Of a stretch of 64,000 nt of DNA, positions 28,497 through 37,849 are shown one piece after another. The notes under the pieces were generated by a model that searched no databases, was not told the origin of the DNA, and saw only the letters and a list, made by a program, of their open reading frames with translations. Both the position numbers and the translations under genes were made by a program. The stretch is from Gallionella sp. (lineage in GTDB: Bacteria > Pseudomonadota > Gammaproteobacteria > Burkholderiales > Gallionellaceae), in assembly GCA_028714895.1 (NCBI GenBank), contig JAQTLM010000013.1, forward strand, positions 1-64,000, given 5' to 3'. How positions within the stretch are numbered: the stretch's first letter is position 1; the number at the start of each line of letters is the position of its first letter.

Positions 28497-29491
28497 CAAC
28501 GTTTCAGCAGGTAGAAAACAGGAAGCAAAAGACTGCGGGTGAAAATAGAACTGTGGCGCAGCCATACAAAAATCTGTTTTCTATCCTTGGCCTTCCGATA
28601 AACCCACTGATGAAACAACTAGCCATTCGACTAAGCTCTCAAGAGGCTTTGCATAGCCATTCGGCTAAGTCACCAAGTGGGGTTCGCAGGGATGGGCGGC
28701 TTTATGCCCAACTCGCAAAATACGGTGACATAAGCCGCTGGTTAACGATAGCCAAGTGGCTGGCTATGTTTGCTGCCTTCTGCCTTCTGGCCAGCCCAAC
28801 TGCCTATGCGGAAGTTGGATTGCCTGCATTAACCAGCACACCCGCCCCCGGCGGCGGCCAAATTTACAGCCTGAGCCTGCAAACGCTGCTGCTGCTTACC
28901 TCACTAAGTTTTCTGCCGGCAATTCTGCTGATGATGACCGGATTCACGCGCATCATCATCGTATTAAGCCTGCTGCGCTCCGCGCTCGGCACCCCTTCTT
29001 CGCCACCCAATCAGGTGCTGATCGGCTTGGCATTATTCCTCACGTTCTTCGTGATGTCACCGGTGTTCGACAAAATCTATACCGATGCCTATTTGCCCTT
29101 CAGCGAAAACAAACTTGATTTCCAGCATGCCGTAGAGAAAGGCAGCGTACCGCTAAAAACCTTTATGTTGCGCCAAACTCGCGAGGCGGATCTCGCACTA
29201 TTCGTCAGAATCTCCAACAGTGAGCCGCTGCAAAATGCCGACCAGGTGCCGCTACGCATTCTGGTGCCGGCTTATGTGACCAGCGAATTGAAAACTGCCT
29301 TCCAGATTGGCTTCGTGATATTCATCCCATTCCTCGTTATCGACATGGTAGTGGCTAGCGTGCTGATGTCCATGGGTATGATGATGGTATCGCCGGCCAT
29401 CATTTCGTTACCCTTCAAAATCATGCTGTTTGTGTTGGCCGATGGCTGGAATTTGATAATCGGCTCTCTGGCGCAAAGTTTTTATACTTGA
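28493..29491 (+). CDS. fliP: Flagellar biosynthetic protein FliP, with unusual N-terminal extension
   Basis: FliP forms the core pentamer of the export gate in the inner membrane. The standard protein starts near residue 92 of this frame (ATG 28766): signal sequence [15 protein letters not shown], then [25 protein letters not shown], four membrane helices and the closing [14 protein letters not shown]. From 28766 the length is 241 residues, as in the family (about 245). The frame is open back to 28493, which overlaps the fliO stop as ATGA, giving 332 residues. The extra 91 residues are non-homologous and partly encoded by a dispersed repeat (28620-28669). Alternative starts are 28493, 28610 and 28766. 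Which one is used is unclear, because the signal sequence lacks its usual basic residue if 28766 is chosen. Confidence 0.88.
   Translation: MTTFQQVENRKQKTAGENRTVAQPYKNLFSILGLPINPLMKQLAIRLSSQEALHSHSAKSPSGVRRDGRLYAQLAKYGDISRWLTIAKWLAMFAAFCLLASPTAYAEVGLPALTSTPAPGGGQIYSLSLQTLLLLTSLSFLPAILLMMTGFTRIIIVLSLLRSALGTPSSPPNQVLIGLALFLTFFVMSPVFDKIYTDAYLPFSENKLDFQHAVEKGSVPLKTFMLRQTREADLALFVRISNSEPLQNADQVPLRILVPAYVTSELKTAFQIGFVIFIPFLVIDMVVASVLMSMGMMMVSPAIISLPFKIMLFVLADGWNLIIGSLAQSFYT
28620..28669 (+). repeat. Degenerate flagellar-cluster repeat, copy at fliP 5' end
   Basis: TAGCCATTCGACTAAGC (28620-28636) is repeated as ATAGCCATTCGGCTAAG (28653-28669). The word GCATAGCCATTCG is shared exactly with the tandem repeat between flgC and flgB (41347-41454). 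A related CGCTGGTTAACG word follows near 28737. The copies lie in frame within the N-terminal extension of FliP. Confidence 0.55.
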
Positions 29492-29629
29492 TTCATTGCC
29501 CCCGTATCGCGCGGGCACTGAAGGAGTCGCGTAGCAAACGACGAGCGCAATCAAATTGATAGGCGAGAAGCGAACAAGCACGCGACACTGCAATTCGCCC
29601 GCAAAACGAATTTATAGAGGCTACTGGCC

Positions 29630-29899
29630 ATGACTCCCGAAACCGTCCTCACCATCGGACAACAAGCCATCGAAATGACGCTGATGCTCTCCGCCCCGCT
29701 GCTGCTCAGTGCGCTGGTCATTGGCTTGGTGGTAAGCATTTTCCAAGCTGCCACCCAGATCAATGAAATGACTCTGTCTTTCATTCCAAAGCTACTGGGA
29801 ATCTTTCTGGCGCTAATTCTGACCGGCCCATGGATGGTAAACACAATGGTCGATTACATCCAAAGGTTGTTCGGCAATATCCCCTGGATGATCGGTTAA
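29630..29899 (+). CDS. fliQ: Flagellar biosynthetic protein FliQ
   Basis: FliQ is a small export-gate subunit with two membrane helices. The 89-residue product (MTPETVLTIGQQAIEMTLML, then IFQAATQINEMTLSFIPK and the second hydrophobic helix) matches the family length. A 138-bp gap separates it from fliP. The gap contains no gene and is GC-rich with short stem-forming stretches, so fliQ translation is not coupled to fliP as it usually is. Confidence 0.96.
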   Translation: MTPETVLTIGQQAIEMTLMLSAPLLLSALVIGLVVSIFQAATQINEMTLSFIPKLLGIFLALILTGPWMVNTMVDYIQRLFGNIPWMIG

Positions 29900-29904
29900 C
29901 CGCC

Positions 29905-30684
29905 ATGATTAGCTTCACCAGCGCGCAGCTTGATACCTGGCTCGCCGCACTGATTTTCCCGCTAACGCGTATCTTGGCCATGATTGCCAGTTCTCCGGTG
30001 CTCGGCAACAAGCAAGTCCCAGTGCGCGTCAAAATCGGCTTGTCGATACTGCTTGCCATCATCATTGCGCCGACCATCGGCGAGATGCCGCCAGCGGCTA
30101 TCGGCTCTCCGCAAGGAATGTTGATAATGATTCAGCAGGTCATCATCGGCGTAGCGATGGGATTCACCATGCGCCTGATTTTCACCGCCGTTGAAATGGC
30201 GGGCGAATTGGCCGGATTACAGATGGGGTTGGGGTTCGCCAGTTTTTATGATCCAGTCAATGCCGCTCACTCTCCAGTCGTTGCCCAATGGCTGGGAATG
30301 ATCGCAGCGCTGGCCTTTTTGGCCATGGATGGTCATTTGTACATGCTATCCGCCTTGGCCGAAAGCTTTCGCACACTACCCATCGGCAGCATGATACCGG
30401 CTAAAGGGTTTTATGGAGTGGCCAGCTGGGGAGGAAGCATCTTTGCCTACGGTTTACAAATTTCACTACCGCTACTGGCCGCATTGCTGACCGCCAATAT
30501 CGCGTTGGGAATACTCACTCGCGCCGCGCCGCAGCTTAACCTGTTCGCAATTGGTTTCCCCATCACACTGGCAACCGGTTTTCTCGTATTGGCACTTTCC
30601 ATGCCCCATTTCATCACGCTGCTGGACAGGCTTATTCATGAAGGATTAGGCACGATGCTTAATCTGGTAAAGTTGCCACACTGA
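29905..30684 (+). CDS. fliR: Flagellar biosynthetic protein FliR
   Basis: FliR completes the FliPQR gate of the flagellar export channel. The 259-residue protein has six or so hydrophobic segments and family markers ALIFPLTRILAMIASSPVLG, MGFTMRLIFTAVEMAGELAGLQMGLGFASFYDP and NLFAIGFPIT. The ATG at 29905 lies 5 bp after the fliQ stop. It is the last gene of the plus-strand block, and flgL converges on it 65 bp away with no clear terminator between. Confidence 0.96.
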   Translation: MISFTSAQLDTWLAALIFPLTRILAMIASSPVLGNKQVPVRVKIGLSILLAIIIAPTIGEMPPAAIGSPQGMLIMIQQVIIGVAMGFTMRLIFTAVEMAGELAGLQMGLGFASFYDPVNAAHSPVVAQWLGMIAALAFLAMDGHLYMLSALAESFRTLPIGSMIPAKGFYGVASWGGSIFAYGLQISLPLLAALLTANIALGILTRAAPQLNLFAIGFPITLATGFLVLALSMPHFITLLDRLIHEGLGTMLNLVKLPH

Positions 30685-30749
30685 CATTTTCGGCCAGCCG
30701 CAACAGAAAACAACAAAGAGTAAAACAACTCCCCGCCGCCCCCTAAAAA

Positions 30750-31955
30750 TCATTTGAGGTAATCGAACAAGGAAAGGCCGGAAACCTTGGAAAAGGATAG
30801 TAATGCAGCCTGCAAATTAGTCTGTTGGCGCGCCAAATCACTTGCTGCCTGGGTGTAATTGACATCTTGCAGATTCGACAGAGTCTGTTTGAACTGCAAG
30901 CCCATATCTACGCCCGCAGTCTGCAGCGCATCAAGTTCATTAAGGCGCAAGCCCAGTGTGGCGCGGGTGGTCAGCACATTATTCAGCGCGTTATCCAAGT
31001 TATTCAGCCCGCGATTCACGCTGTTGGTCAGATTGGCTCCAACCACCGGTGCGTTCAGCGCATTGATCAAATCGGAAATAGTCTTGAATGCACTTTCGTT
31101 GGTGCTGGGTGCAACGGTAAAGGTATCGCCATTAGCGGGAACCCCTTTGATGTCCAACTGCATGCCATCAAAGCTGATTGCTTGCCCACTAACATAGGGA
31201 ATACCTGCCATAGCAGGCACCAGTGCAGTAGGTGCTCCAGTCACCGTATAGCTCGTCACGCCAGCCACAACACTGAAAGCAATGGAATATGAATTACCCG
31301 CCACGAGTGCGGCGGGGTTCGTAACTGACCCGGCACTGATTACGCCCGTGCCGGTATTAGTGGCAGTGGCCTGAGTGGCAAACGTGCCATTGCCATTCTT
31401 GATACGCATGAATACATCAGCCCCGCTATCACTGGAAGCCATTTGCCGATTTGCAGCGACTTGCACCAAATGCTGCCCGTCATCGCCAAAATAGCCCACC
31501 CCGGTAGCAGTATCCACAAAAGGCTTGGTCTTGGATTGAAATCCAGCAAATAAATAGTTACCCAATCCGTCCGTGCTGTTCGCCAAACCCACCAACTCTT
31601 GCAACCTTGCATTCAGGTCCGTTGCAATAATCTTGCGGCCACTGCTGGTGAGCGAGCCATTACCTGCAGCTATCGCCGAATCATGCACACTCTGAATTAA
31701 AGAGGTGGCGGCCTGGAGTGTGCTTTCAGCAAGTGTCAAGGTATTACGCGCCGAGTCCCTGTTTGATGCATATTGCGTATTTGTCGCATCCGACTGGCTA
31801 ATTTCCAATGCACGAGCTGCCGCCACCGGATCATCCGATGCGGTCAAAATCCTGCGTCCGCTTGCAATCTGCTGCTGGGTCTGTGCCAAACGGGCCTGCT
31901 GCTGGTTCACTGCGGCCACATTGCTGTCATAAATTGTATTGGAGCTGATACGCAT
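30750..31955 (-). CDS. flgL: Flagellar hook-associated protein 3 (FlgL)
   Basis: FlgL is one of the two junction proteins between hook and filament. The 401-residue product has the flagellin-like N-terminus (MRISSNTIYDSNVAAVNQQQ, ASGRRILTASDDPVAAARAL) and C-terminal coiled region (ALLSFSKVSGLSLFDYLK). A central domain (about 190-290) includes a YVSGQAISFDGMQLDIKGVP module related to one in FlgK. A strong ribosome-binding site (AGGAAGG) precedes the ATG, 15 bp after flgK. Confidence 0.95.
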   Translation of the reverse strand: MRISSNTIYDSNVAAVNQQQARLAQTQQQIASGRRILTASDDPVAAARALEISQSDATNTQYASNRDSARNTLTLAESTLQAATSLIQSVHDSAIAAGNGSLTSSGRKIIATDLNARLQELVGLANSTDGLGNYLFAGFQSKTKPFVDTATGVGYFGDDGQHLVQVAANRQMASSDSGADVFMRIKNGNGTFATQATATNTGTGVISAGSVTNPAALVAGNSYSIAFSVVAGVTSYTVTGAPTALVPAMAGIPYVSGQAISFDGMQLDIKGVPANGDTFTVAPSTNESAFKTISDLINALNAPVVGANLTNSVNRGLNNLDNALNNVLTTRATLGLRLNELDALQTAGVDMGLQFKQTLSNLQDVNYTQAASDLARQQTNLQAALLSFSKVSGLSLFDYLK

Positions 31956-31970
31956 GATGTACCTTCCTGT

Positions 31971-33899
31971 TTATTTAAGGGCTATTATGGCATCAAACAT
32001 GGTTTGAGCAATTTGCATTGCCTTGGCCGCCGCTTGATACGCATTCTGATAACGTATCAGGTTGGCTGCTTCCTCATCCAAGTTCACACCTGAAACCGCC
32101 TGCTGCGCCGCAACTGTTTGAGCCACCATGTTGTCCTGCGCCAGACTCGTCACAGTCATTTCATTGGTCTTGGCACCGACCTCACCAACCAGCTGTCCAT
32201 ACACCCCCTGCAAACTAGCCGTGCCATTCGCCATCAGGTTTTGCGTTTGCAAACCAGCCAAAAGCAAGGCATTGCGGCCGTCGCCAGTCGCGTTAGTATT
32301 GGATGCGATATTAAAAATATCACCCGTAACCGGTGTTCCAGTGATTTGTACCGTCCAGCCGTTATAGGTGATATTTTGCCCTGACGTATATGCTACCGCT
32401 CCACCAACAGCCGGCACCGCACCAGTTACCGTAAAAGTGGTCGGGCTGGTGAAGGTAATGCTGACCGGTGACTGCAAATTAAAATCCGTCAACGGATGTG
32501 CAGGATTCGGGGTTACGGGGGGTGGCGGATTAACTGTTCCACTGCTGATAGTTGCCAATGCGGAATTGGGAGTCCCAGCAGCTGCACGCATTGGCGCAGC
32601 TGCGGCAATCTTGGCAGTATCATTGGTAGCCAGCGCAATATCACGCGCACCATTTGCGGTTGGGCGTATCAGGAAATTATCGCCTGCCGTAACGGGAGCT
32701 GGCGCAGTGATGGTCATGCCATCCACGGTCTGCGGCAAACTTGCGTAAGTTATCGTTGTATTGTCCGACAGACGCAGTAAGGTGTAGCCAGCAGCACCAT
32801 TAAACGTCAGCCGATAATCACTGGTCGTCAATCCTGCTACGTTTGCAATCGTAACGGATGGAACTCCCGATGCCGGATTGTTGTTCGCGTTTTTGTCGAC
32901 ACGCGGAGCCGCCGCATTGAAAAGATTGCCGCCCAGCGTGCCATTCAGATCCTGCCCCAACTGGTTTTGCTGATTGATACTGGCGGCCATTCCCAACGCC
33001 ACCCGACCAAGCGCATTACGCGCCGGTTCCAAGGTTTGATCACGAAAGGTGAGATAGGCACCCATCTTGCCACCCTGCAAACTGCTTTGCTGCAAGGCAA
33101 TGGTTCTGCCATTATTCAGATAGGCGACCTCTACTTTGTTCGGGTCGCTTGCTGATTGAACAACCTGCAGCCGCATCGCTTGCTCATCTAACACCAATGC
33201 TTGGCCGTTGCCGACAAACACGCTTGCCGTCCCATCCGCTTGCCGTAGCACGGTTGTTTTAATTTCCTGGTTCAATTGGTTGATCAATTGATCACGCTGA
33301 TCAATCAGATCATTGGGCTGCTGCCCCTGCCCACTGGCGGTAGCCCGCTTAATACTGCCGTTCAGGACAGCGATTTGCTGTGCATAACTGTTGACACTAT
33401 TGACGCTGCTAGTGATCTGTCCGGTAAGGCTATTGGCCATATCTGTCAGACTTTGATCAATGGCTTGAAATCTGTTTACTGCAATCTGTGCGTTGCTGAG
33501 TAAAGTTTGACGCGCAGTAACATTTTCCGGATTATTGGCGACCCCATTCAGCGCATCAAAAAAACTCTGCATCGCCGACGCCGCACCGGTAGTAGAATTG
33601 GAAATCAGAGAATCGATCGGCGTTATTGCGGAATGGTAAGCAGTCAAATAACTGGCTTGACTCTGCTCCTGCAAAACCTGGGTGTTCAGAAATTGATCGT
33701 AAATCCGTTTAACACCTGTTACATCGACCCCCTGCCCAATAAACCCGGCACCGGTCTGCTGCCCGGCGCGCGAACTGACCAGGATTTGCTGCCGCGTAAA
33801 TCCGGGAGTGTTGGCATTAGCAATATTATGCTGAGTAGTCGCCACTCCCAGTTGGGCAGCGTTCATACCGCTTAATGCCGAGGTAAACAGGTCTGCCAC
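31971..33899 (-). CDS. flgK: Flagellar hook-associated protein 1 (FlgK)
   Basis: FlgK is the hook-proximal junction protein. I start it at the GTG at 33899 (VADLFTSALSGMNAAQLGV), which sits behind AAGGGAA and matches the family N-terminus MADLL..GLSGLNAAQ. A longer ATG frame to 33923 would run over that ribosome-binding site. The product has 642 residues: conserved N-terminal D0/D1 (NIANANTPGFTRQQILV), a large variable middle with an immunoglobulin-like insert (about 460-560), and the C-terminal NLIRYQNAYQAAAKAMQIAQ. It is transcribed from its own sigma-28 promoter at 33937-33963. Confidence 0.94.
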   Translation of the reverse strand: MADLFTSALSGMNAAQLGVATTQHNIANANTPGFTRQQILVSSRAGQQTGAGFIGQGVDVTGVKRIYDQFLNTQVLQEQSQASYLTAYHSAITPIDSLISNSTTGAASAMQSFFDALNGVANNPENVTARQTLLSNAQIAVNRFQAIDQSLTDMANSLTGQITSSVNSVNSYAQQIAVLNGSIKRATASGQGQQPNDLIDQRDQLINQLNQEIKTTVLRQADGTASVFVGNGQALVLDEQAMRLQVVQSASDPNKVEVAYLNNGRTIALQQSSLQGGKMGAYLTFRDQTLEPARNALGRVALGMAASINQQNQLGQDLNGTLGGNLFNAAAPRVDKNANNNPASGVPSVTIANVAGLTTSDYRLTFNGAAGYTLLRLSDNTTITYASLPQTVDGMTITAPAPVTAGDNFLIRPTANGARDIALATNDTAKIAAAAPMRAAAGTPNSALATISSGTVNPPPPVTPNPAHPLTDFNLQSPVSITFTSPTTFTVTGAVPAVGGAVAYTSGQNITYNGWTVQITGTPVTGDIFNIASNTNATGDGRNALLLAGLQTQNLMANGTASLQGVYGQLVGEVGAKTNEMTVTSLAQDNMVAQTVAAQQAVSGVNLDEEAANLIRYQNAYQAAAKAMQIAQTMFDAIIALK

Positions 33900-33936
33900 G
33901 ATATTCCCTTCACTCGCCCACACGGGTTCATTTATA

Positions 33937-33963
33937 TTATCGGCACGTTTGAAAAATTCTTTA
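33937..33963 (-). promoter_or_regulatory. Sigma-28 (FliA) promoter of flgK-flgL
   Basis: On the minus strand TAAAGAAT (33956-33963), an 11-bp spacer and GCCGATAA (33937-33944) match the FliA consensus TAAAGTTT-N11-GCCGATAA at 14 of 16 positions with exact spacing. It lies 38 bp upstream of the flgK GTG start. This makes flgKL late genes, expressed after hook completion. Confidence 0.88.
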
Positions 33964-34030
33964 GGTAAGCCGATTAAATCCGTTCATATTGATAACCATC
34001 GACTTGACTGGTGTTTTTTGGCAGCCTATA

Positions 34031-34107
34031 ATCAACCACTTGGCAACCGTCTTTTGGTTGCTTAGTTGAATGGCTAGTGGTTACATCAGCCTGCAAAGCA
34101 GGCTCAA
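34031..34107. repeat. Degenerate flagellar-cluster repeat between flgK and flgJ
   Basis: The 250-bp gap holds hairpin-forming words: GCAACC/GGTTGC (34043-34061), CTTAGTTGAATGGCTAGTGG (34061-34080) and GCCTGCAAAGCAGGC (34089-34103). CTTAGTTGAATGGCTA is the reverse complement of the TAGCCATTCGACTAAG unit found at fliP and flgB-flgC with one difference. No gene is visible here. Confidence 0.45.
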
Positions 34108-34181
34108 TATGAATCAATAAGTTAGCAAGAGTTGGGGGACGGCCAGAGCGCATCAAATAGATCGGCGTTCCGTTAAGGCCA

Positions 34182-35069
34182 TCAACCTGTCAAGTCGATC
34201 TTGCTCATGACGCTCACCAGTTTGTCGGCGTATTTCGGGTCTGTCGCATACCCTGCCTTTTGTATGGCCTGCGCCATTCCAGCCACATCGCTGCCCTGCT
34301 GTAACACGTCTGTGTAGCGCGGATTGTTGCTGATCAAACCGGCATAATCCTGAAATGCCTCGGTATAAGAAGAATAGGCACGGAATTTTTCGACCTGCTT
34401 GTATGCCACGCCGTTTTTATACTCGGTGGTCATCACCTCTGCCACCTTGCCGTTCCAACCCGCATTAGCCTTGATGCCAAACAGGTTGAAACTGTTACTG
34501 CCGTCTGCCATGCGGATTTCGCGCTTCCCCCAACCGCTTTCCAGCGCGGCTTGCCCCAACATCAGCTGCGGCGGCACGCCGCTTGCTTGACTGGCCTGCT
34601 TGGCAAATGGCAGCATGCGATTCACAAAATCCTGCTGGGCATTTTCGCTATACGCAGAAGGCAAAACACTCATCGTCGTTGCAGGCGGAGCGGTCAATGG
34701 AGGGTTTTGTGCGGAAACTGCAGAAGACGATTTACTGAGGTTGTCCACGTTGGGTATTTGTCCACCCATGTTGAAACTCAGTTGCTTGACCATGATGTCA
34801 GCCAAACCCACACCCCGGCTGGCCATGCTTTGCGCCAACTGCTGATCCAGCATGCCGGTGAACATTCTGGTTTGCTCGCTATCGAACATGCCGTCCTGCG
34901 GCGTGGCTTCGCGCATACTCTTCAGCATCATGTTAAGAAACACTGACTCAAACTGCTGTGCCGCCGCCTTGAGCGCCTGATCCGGCGAGTGCTTGGCTTG
35001 CGCCCGCAACTGCTCCAGGCTCTGCGTATCGAGAGCCAGCTTTGCGGAAGTGTCCAACGGGTTAACCAT
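34182..35069 (-). CDS. flgJ: Flagellar rod assembly protein / muramidase FlgJ
   Basis: FlgJ caps the growing rod and locally opens peptidoglycan. The 295-residue protein has both expected parts. The N-terminal rod-binding domain (about 25-100) includes AAQQFESVFLNMMLKSMREA and DQQLAQSMASRGVGLADIM. The C-terminal glucosaminidase domain (about 150-295) includes QASGVPPQLMLGQAALESGWG, with the catalytic-type Glu, and KFRAYSSYTEAFQDYAGLI. It overlaps flgI by ATGA. Confidence 0.95.
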   Translation of the reverse strand: MVNPLDTSAKLALDTQSLEQLRAQAKHSPDQALKAAAQQFESVFLNMMLKSMREATPQDGMFDSEQTRMFTGMLDQQLAQSMASRGVGLADIMVKQLSFNMGGQIPNVDNLSKSSSAVSAQNPPLTAPPATTMSVLPSAYSENAQQDFVNRMLPFAKQASQASGVPPQLMLGQAALESGWGKREIRMADGSNSFNLFGIKANAGWNGKVAEVMTTEYKNGVAYKQVEKFRAYSSYTEAFQDYAGLISNNPRYTDVLQQGSDVAGMAQAIQKAGYATDPKYADKLVSVMSKIDLTG

Positions 35070-36157
35070 CAGATGATCTCCAGTTCGGCATGCAACGCAC
35101 CGGATGACTTCATCGCCTGCAAAATCGCCAGCAAATCCTGCGGAGTCGCGCCTATCGAATTGAGCGCCTTGACCACCTCGCTCAGTGACACCCCTTTCTG
35201 TAGCTGCACCAAGCCCCCCTGATCGGTTTTAACATCAATGGTGGTTTTGTCGGTTTGCACGGTTTGGCCTCGGGAAAGTGGATTCGGCTGACTCACCGCA
35301 CTGTCGGTGCTGATTACCACGGTCAGATTGCCGTGCGCCACAGCGCAATTATCCAATGTCACGGCCTGATTCATCACTACCGACCCGGTGCGCGCATTAA
35401 TGATGACTTTGGCAATGCCCTGTGCCGGGCTGACCTCAAGATTCTCAATCCTGGATATGAACGCGACGCGCTCATTGCCTGCCGGCGCGCGTACCTGTAT
35501 AACCCGGCCGTCCAGTGCCGAAGCCAGATCCTGGGCAATCTGCCCGTTGATAACCTCAACTATCCGCGCGACAGTCGTAAAGTCCGTGGCTTTCAATTCC
35601 AGATGGATAAACCCGCCTTGCCCTAAAAGTGTCGGGATGGCCCGTTCCACCGTTGCACCAGCCGGGACACGCCCTACACTCAAATGATTCACCTGCACCG
35701 AGGCTCCGCCTGAGGAAGCGCCCACTCCGCCCACCAGCACATTCCCCTGCGCCATCGCGTATACCTGACCGTCAGCGCCCTTCAATGGCGTCATCAACAA
35801 CATTCCGCCACGCAGGCTCTTGGCATTGCCAATCGAGGAAGCGGTCACATCTATAGTTTGCCCGGGCTTGGAGAACGGCGGCAACGTGGCCGTCACCATC
35901 ACTGCCGCGACATTCTTGAGTTGCAAGCTGGTACTTTGCGGCAGGTTCACGCCCATTTGCGACAGCATGCTGATGATGCTTTGCACCGTAAATGGCGTTT
36001 GCGTGGTCTGATCGCCACTACCGTCCAAACCGACCACCAGACCGTAGCCAATTAGTTGGTTATCGCGCACACCCTGGATACTGGCCATATCCTTGATGCG
36101 ATCCGCCGATGCCGTAAACGGCAGCAACATCGCTAGTATCAAAATAAGTTGTTTCAT
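35069..36157 (-). CDS. flgI: Flagellar P-ring protein FlgI
   Basis: FlgI forms the periplasmic P ring around the rod. The 362-residue precursor has a signal peptide (MKQLILILAMLLPFTASA), then DRIKDMASIQGVRDNQLIGYGLVVGLDGSGDQT-type sequence and the conserved C-terminus VSLSEVVKALNSIGATPQDLL. The ATG at 36157 is 7 bases from GAGGAG; an ATG three bases upstream is equally in frame, and a 24-residue longer frame lacks a signal peptide. A 105-bp gap separates it from flgH. Confidence 0.96.
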   Translation of the reverse strand: MKQLILILAMLLPFTASADRIKDMASIQGVRDNQLIGYGLVVGLDGSGDQTTQTPFTVQSIISMLSQMGVNLPQSTSLQLKNVAAVMVTATLPPFSKPGQTIDVTASSIGNAKSLRGGMLLMTPLKGADGQVYAMAQGNVLVGGVGASSGGASVQVNHLSVGRVPAGATVERAIPTLLGQGGFIHLELKATDFTTVARIVEVINGQIAQDLASALDGRVIQVRAPAGNERVAFISRIENLEVSPAQGIAKVIINARTGSVVMNQAVTLDNCAVAHGNLTVVISTDSAVSQPNPLSRGQTVQTDKTTIDVKTDQGGLVQLQKGVSLSEVVKALNSIGATPQDLLAILQAMKSSGALHAELEII

Positions 36158-36262
36158 CATCTTGCTCCTCAAGCAGGACTGGGGTGCGAGGAGCAAGAAG
36201 CGGGGAAATCCGACGCGCTGCCTTTTACTCAATCCTCAACCCGCAACCCTCAACCCTCAATT

Positions 36263-36949
36263 CTAGAAAGGCAACACCGACATAAAGAACCGCCCCAAAA
36301 ATCCCAAGGACTGCGCATCGTTTATTACCTCGCCCATTGCGCCTGCACTCTTGTACTCGATATGTGCATCGGCGACCTGGGTAGACTGCACGGTGTTCAG
36401 GTTGGTAATTGTAGTCGGATTAACAACACCGGAGAAACGAATAAATTCATCGCTCTGATTCAGGGCTACCTGCTTTTCACCGCTGACCAGTAAATTGCCA
36501 TTCGCCAGAACCTCAATCACCGTCACTGAAATCGTGCCTGTCATATCTTCGCTGGCAGCACCCGCCCCAGTAGTTGCCGCCTTGTTGCTGCTGTTACTGG
36601 TTGCTGAAAATGCTTTAAGCAACATCCGGGCAGGCGTTCCCACGGTCACGCTCGGTGTAGCTGCGTTGATACTGTTTGCAGTACTGGAACTGCCACTGGA
36701 TTTCTTGTTGCCGGTGGTTTTTTCTGCAATATTAATAATTAGAATGTCGCCGATATTACGCGCACGTTTATCCTCAAACAAGGGACGCTCATTGATTCCA
36801 GCATGAAAAATAGCCCCGTCCGCCGGAGTAACCACTTTTCTCTCAACTGGCTTGACGGTCATCGGCTGATGCACACTGGTTGGCGGATTGCTGACGCAAC
36901 CAGCCAAGCTCAGCAGCGACCCAATCAAAAAAAGTGCTCTAAATAACAT
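36263..36949 (-). CDS. flgH: Flagellar L-ring lipoprotein FlgH
   Basis: FlgH forms the L ring in the outer membrane. The 228-residue precursor has a lipobox (LLSLAGC, Cys at about 18) and the FlgH domain: GAIFHAGINERPLFEDKRARNIGDILIINI-type segment, LLVSGEKQVALNQSDEFIRFSGVV and SLGFLGRFFMSVLPF. The ribosome-binding site is GAGGTTAA. Family length and ending are normal. Confidence 0.96.
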   Translation of the reverse strand: MLFRALFLIGSLLSLAGCVSNPPTSVHQPMTVKPVERKVVTPADGAIFHAGINERPLFEDKRARNIGDILIINIAEKTTGNKKSSGSSSTANSINAATPSVTVGTPARMLLKAFSATSNSSNKAATTGAGAASEDMTGTISVTVIEVLANGNLLVSGEKQVALNQSDEFIRFSGVVNPTTITNLNTVQSTQVADAHIEYKSAGAMGEVINDAQSLGFLGRFFMSVLPF

Positions 36950-37002
36950 TTAACCTCAATCTATATATATATACAGGCCTGAAACTGACCCTTCAGCCAA
37001 AA

Positions 37003-37785
37003 TTAAATCTGCGTTAATTTTTGCAGCATCTGATCCGAAACTGTAATAGCTTTGGAATTGATTTCATAGGCACGCTGCGTCTGAATCATATTCACCAATT
37101 CCTCTACTACATTTACATTAGAAGTCTCTACATAGGTTTGGTTCAACAAACCGCTGCCATTTGTTCCAGGCACATTGGTGCTCGGCGTACCGGAAGAAGC
37201 TGTTTCCTGGTATAGATTTTCGCCCTGACTCATCAAGCCTGACGGGTTGATAAAGGTTGCCAGTTGCAAGCTACCCACCTGCACCGGTGCAACCACGCCG
37301 GGCTGGGTGACACTGACCACCCCGTCGCGTCCTATCGACACAGTGACGGCATTTGCCGGAATGGTAATCGCAGGCTGGATAGAAAAACCGCTGGCTGTCA
37401 CTAGTTGCCCTTGGCTATCGGTCTGGAATGAACCATCGCGGGTATAAGCCGTCGAGCCATCCGGCATCAGTACTTGAAAGAACCCCGCGCCCTGAATCGC
37501 CACATCCAATTGGTTGCCGGTCAGTTGCAGATTGCCTTGGGTATGAATCCGTTCGGCAGCTACCGGACGCACCCCGGTACCAATCTGCAAACCTGATGGA
37601 ATCTGGGTTTGCTGTGAAGACTGTGCACCTGGCTGACGAATGGTCTGATACAGCAAATCTTCGAATACCGCCCGCGAACGCTTGAAGCCGGTAGTGCTGA
37701 CGTTGGCCAAATTATTGGCGATGACATCCATTTGGGTTTGCTGCGCATCCAACCCGGTCTTGGAAATCCACAAGGAGCGTATCAT
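37003..37785 (-). CDS. flgG: Flagellar distal rod protein FlgG
   Basis: FlgG builds the distal rod. The 260-residue product shows the rod signature ([52 protein letters not shown]-like [15 protein letters not shown]) and the C-terminal [27 protein letters not shown]. The length matches the usual 260 exactly. A ribosome-binding site AAAGGA precedes the ATG. Confidence 0.97.
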   Translation of the reverse strand: MIRSLWISKTGLDAQQTQMDVIANNLANVSTTGFKRSRAVFEDLLYQTIRQPGAQSSQQTQIPSGLQIGTGVRPVAAERIHTQGNLQLTGNQLDVAIQGAGFFQVLMPDGSTAYTRDGSFQTDSQGQLVTASGFSIQPAITIPANAVTVSIGRDGVVSVTQPGVVAPVQVGSLQLATFINPSGLMSQGENLYQETASSGTPSTNVPGTNGSGLLNQTYVETSNVNVVEELVNMIQTQRAYEINSKAITVSDQMLQKLTQI

Positions 37786-37849
37786 GATTTTATCCTTTTA
37801 AAGCAATTGGTTGACGGTTAGCGACAGAGGGTTATCTTTTCTCTGATCT

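Noticed and set aside
29492..29629. Missed small gene between fliP and fliQ
   Set aside because: No frame with a ribosome-binding site or recognisable product; only short stems.
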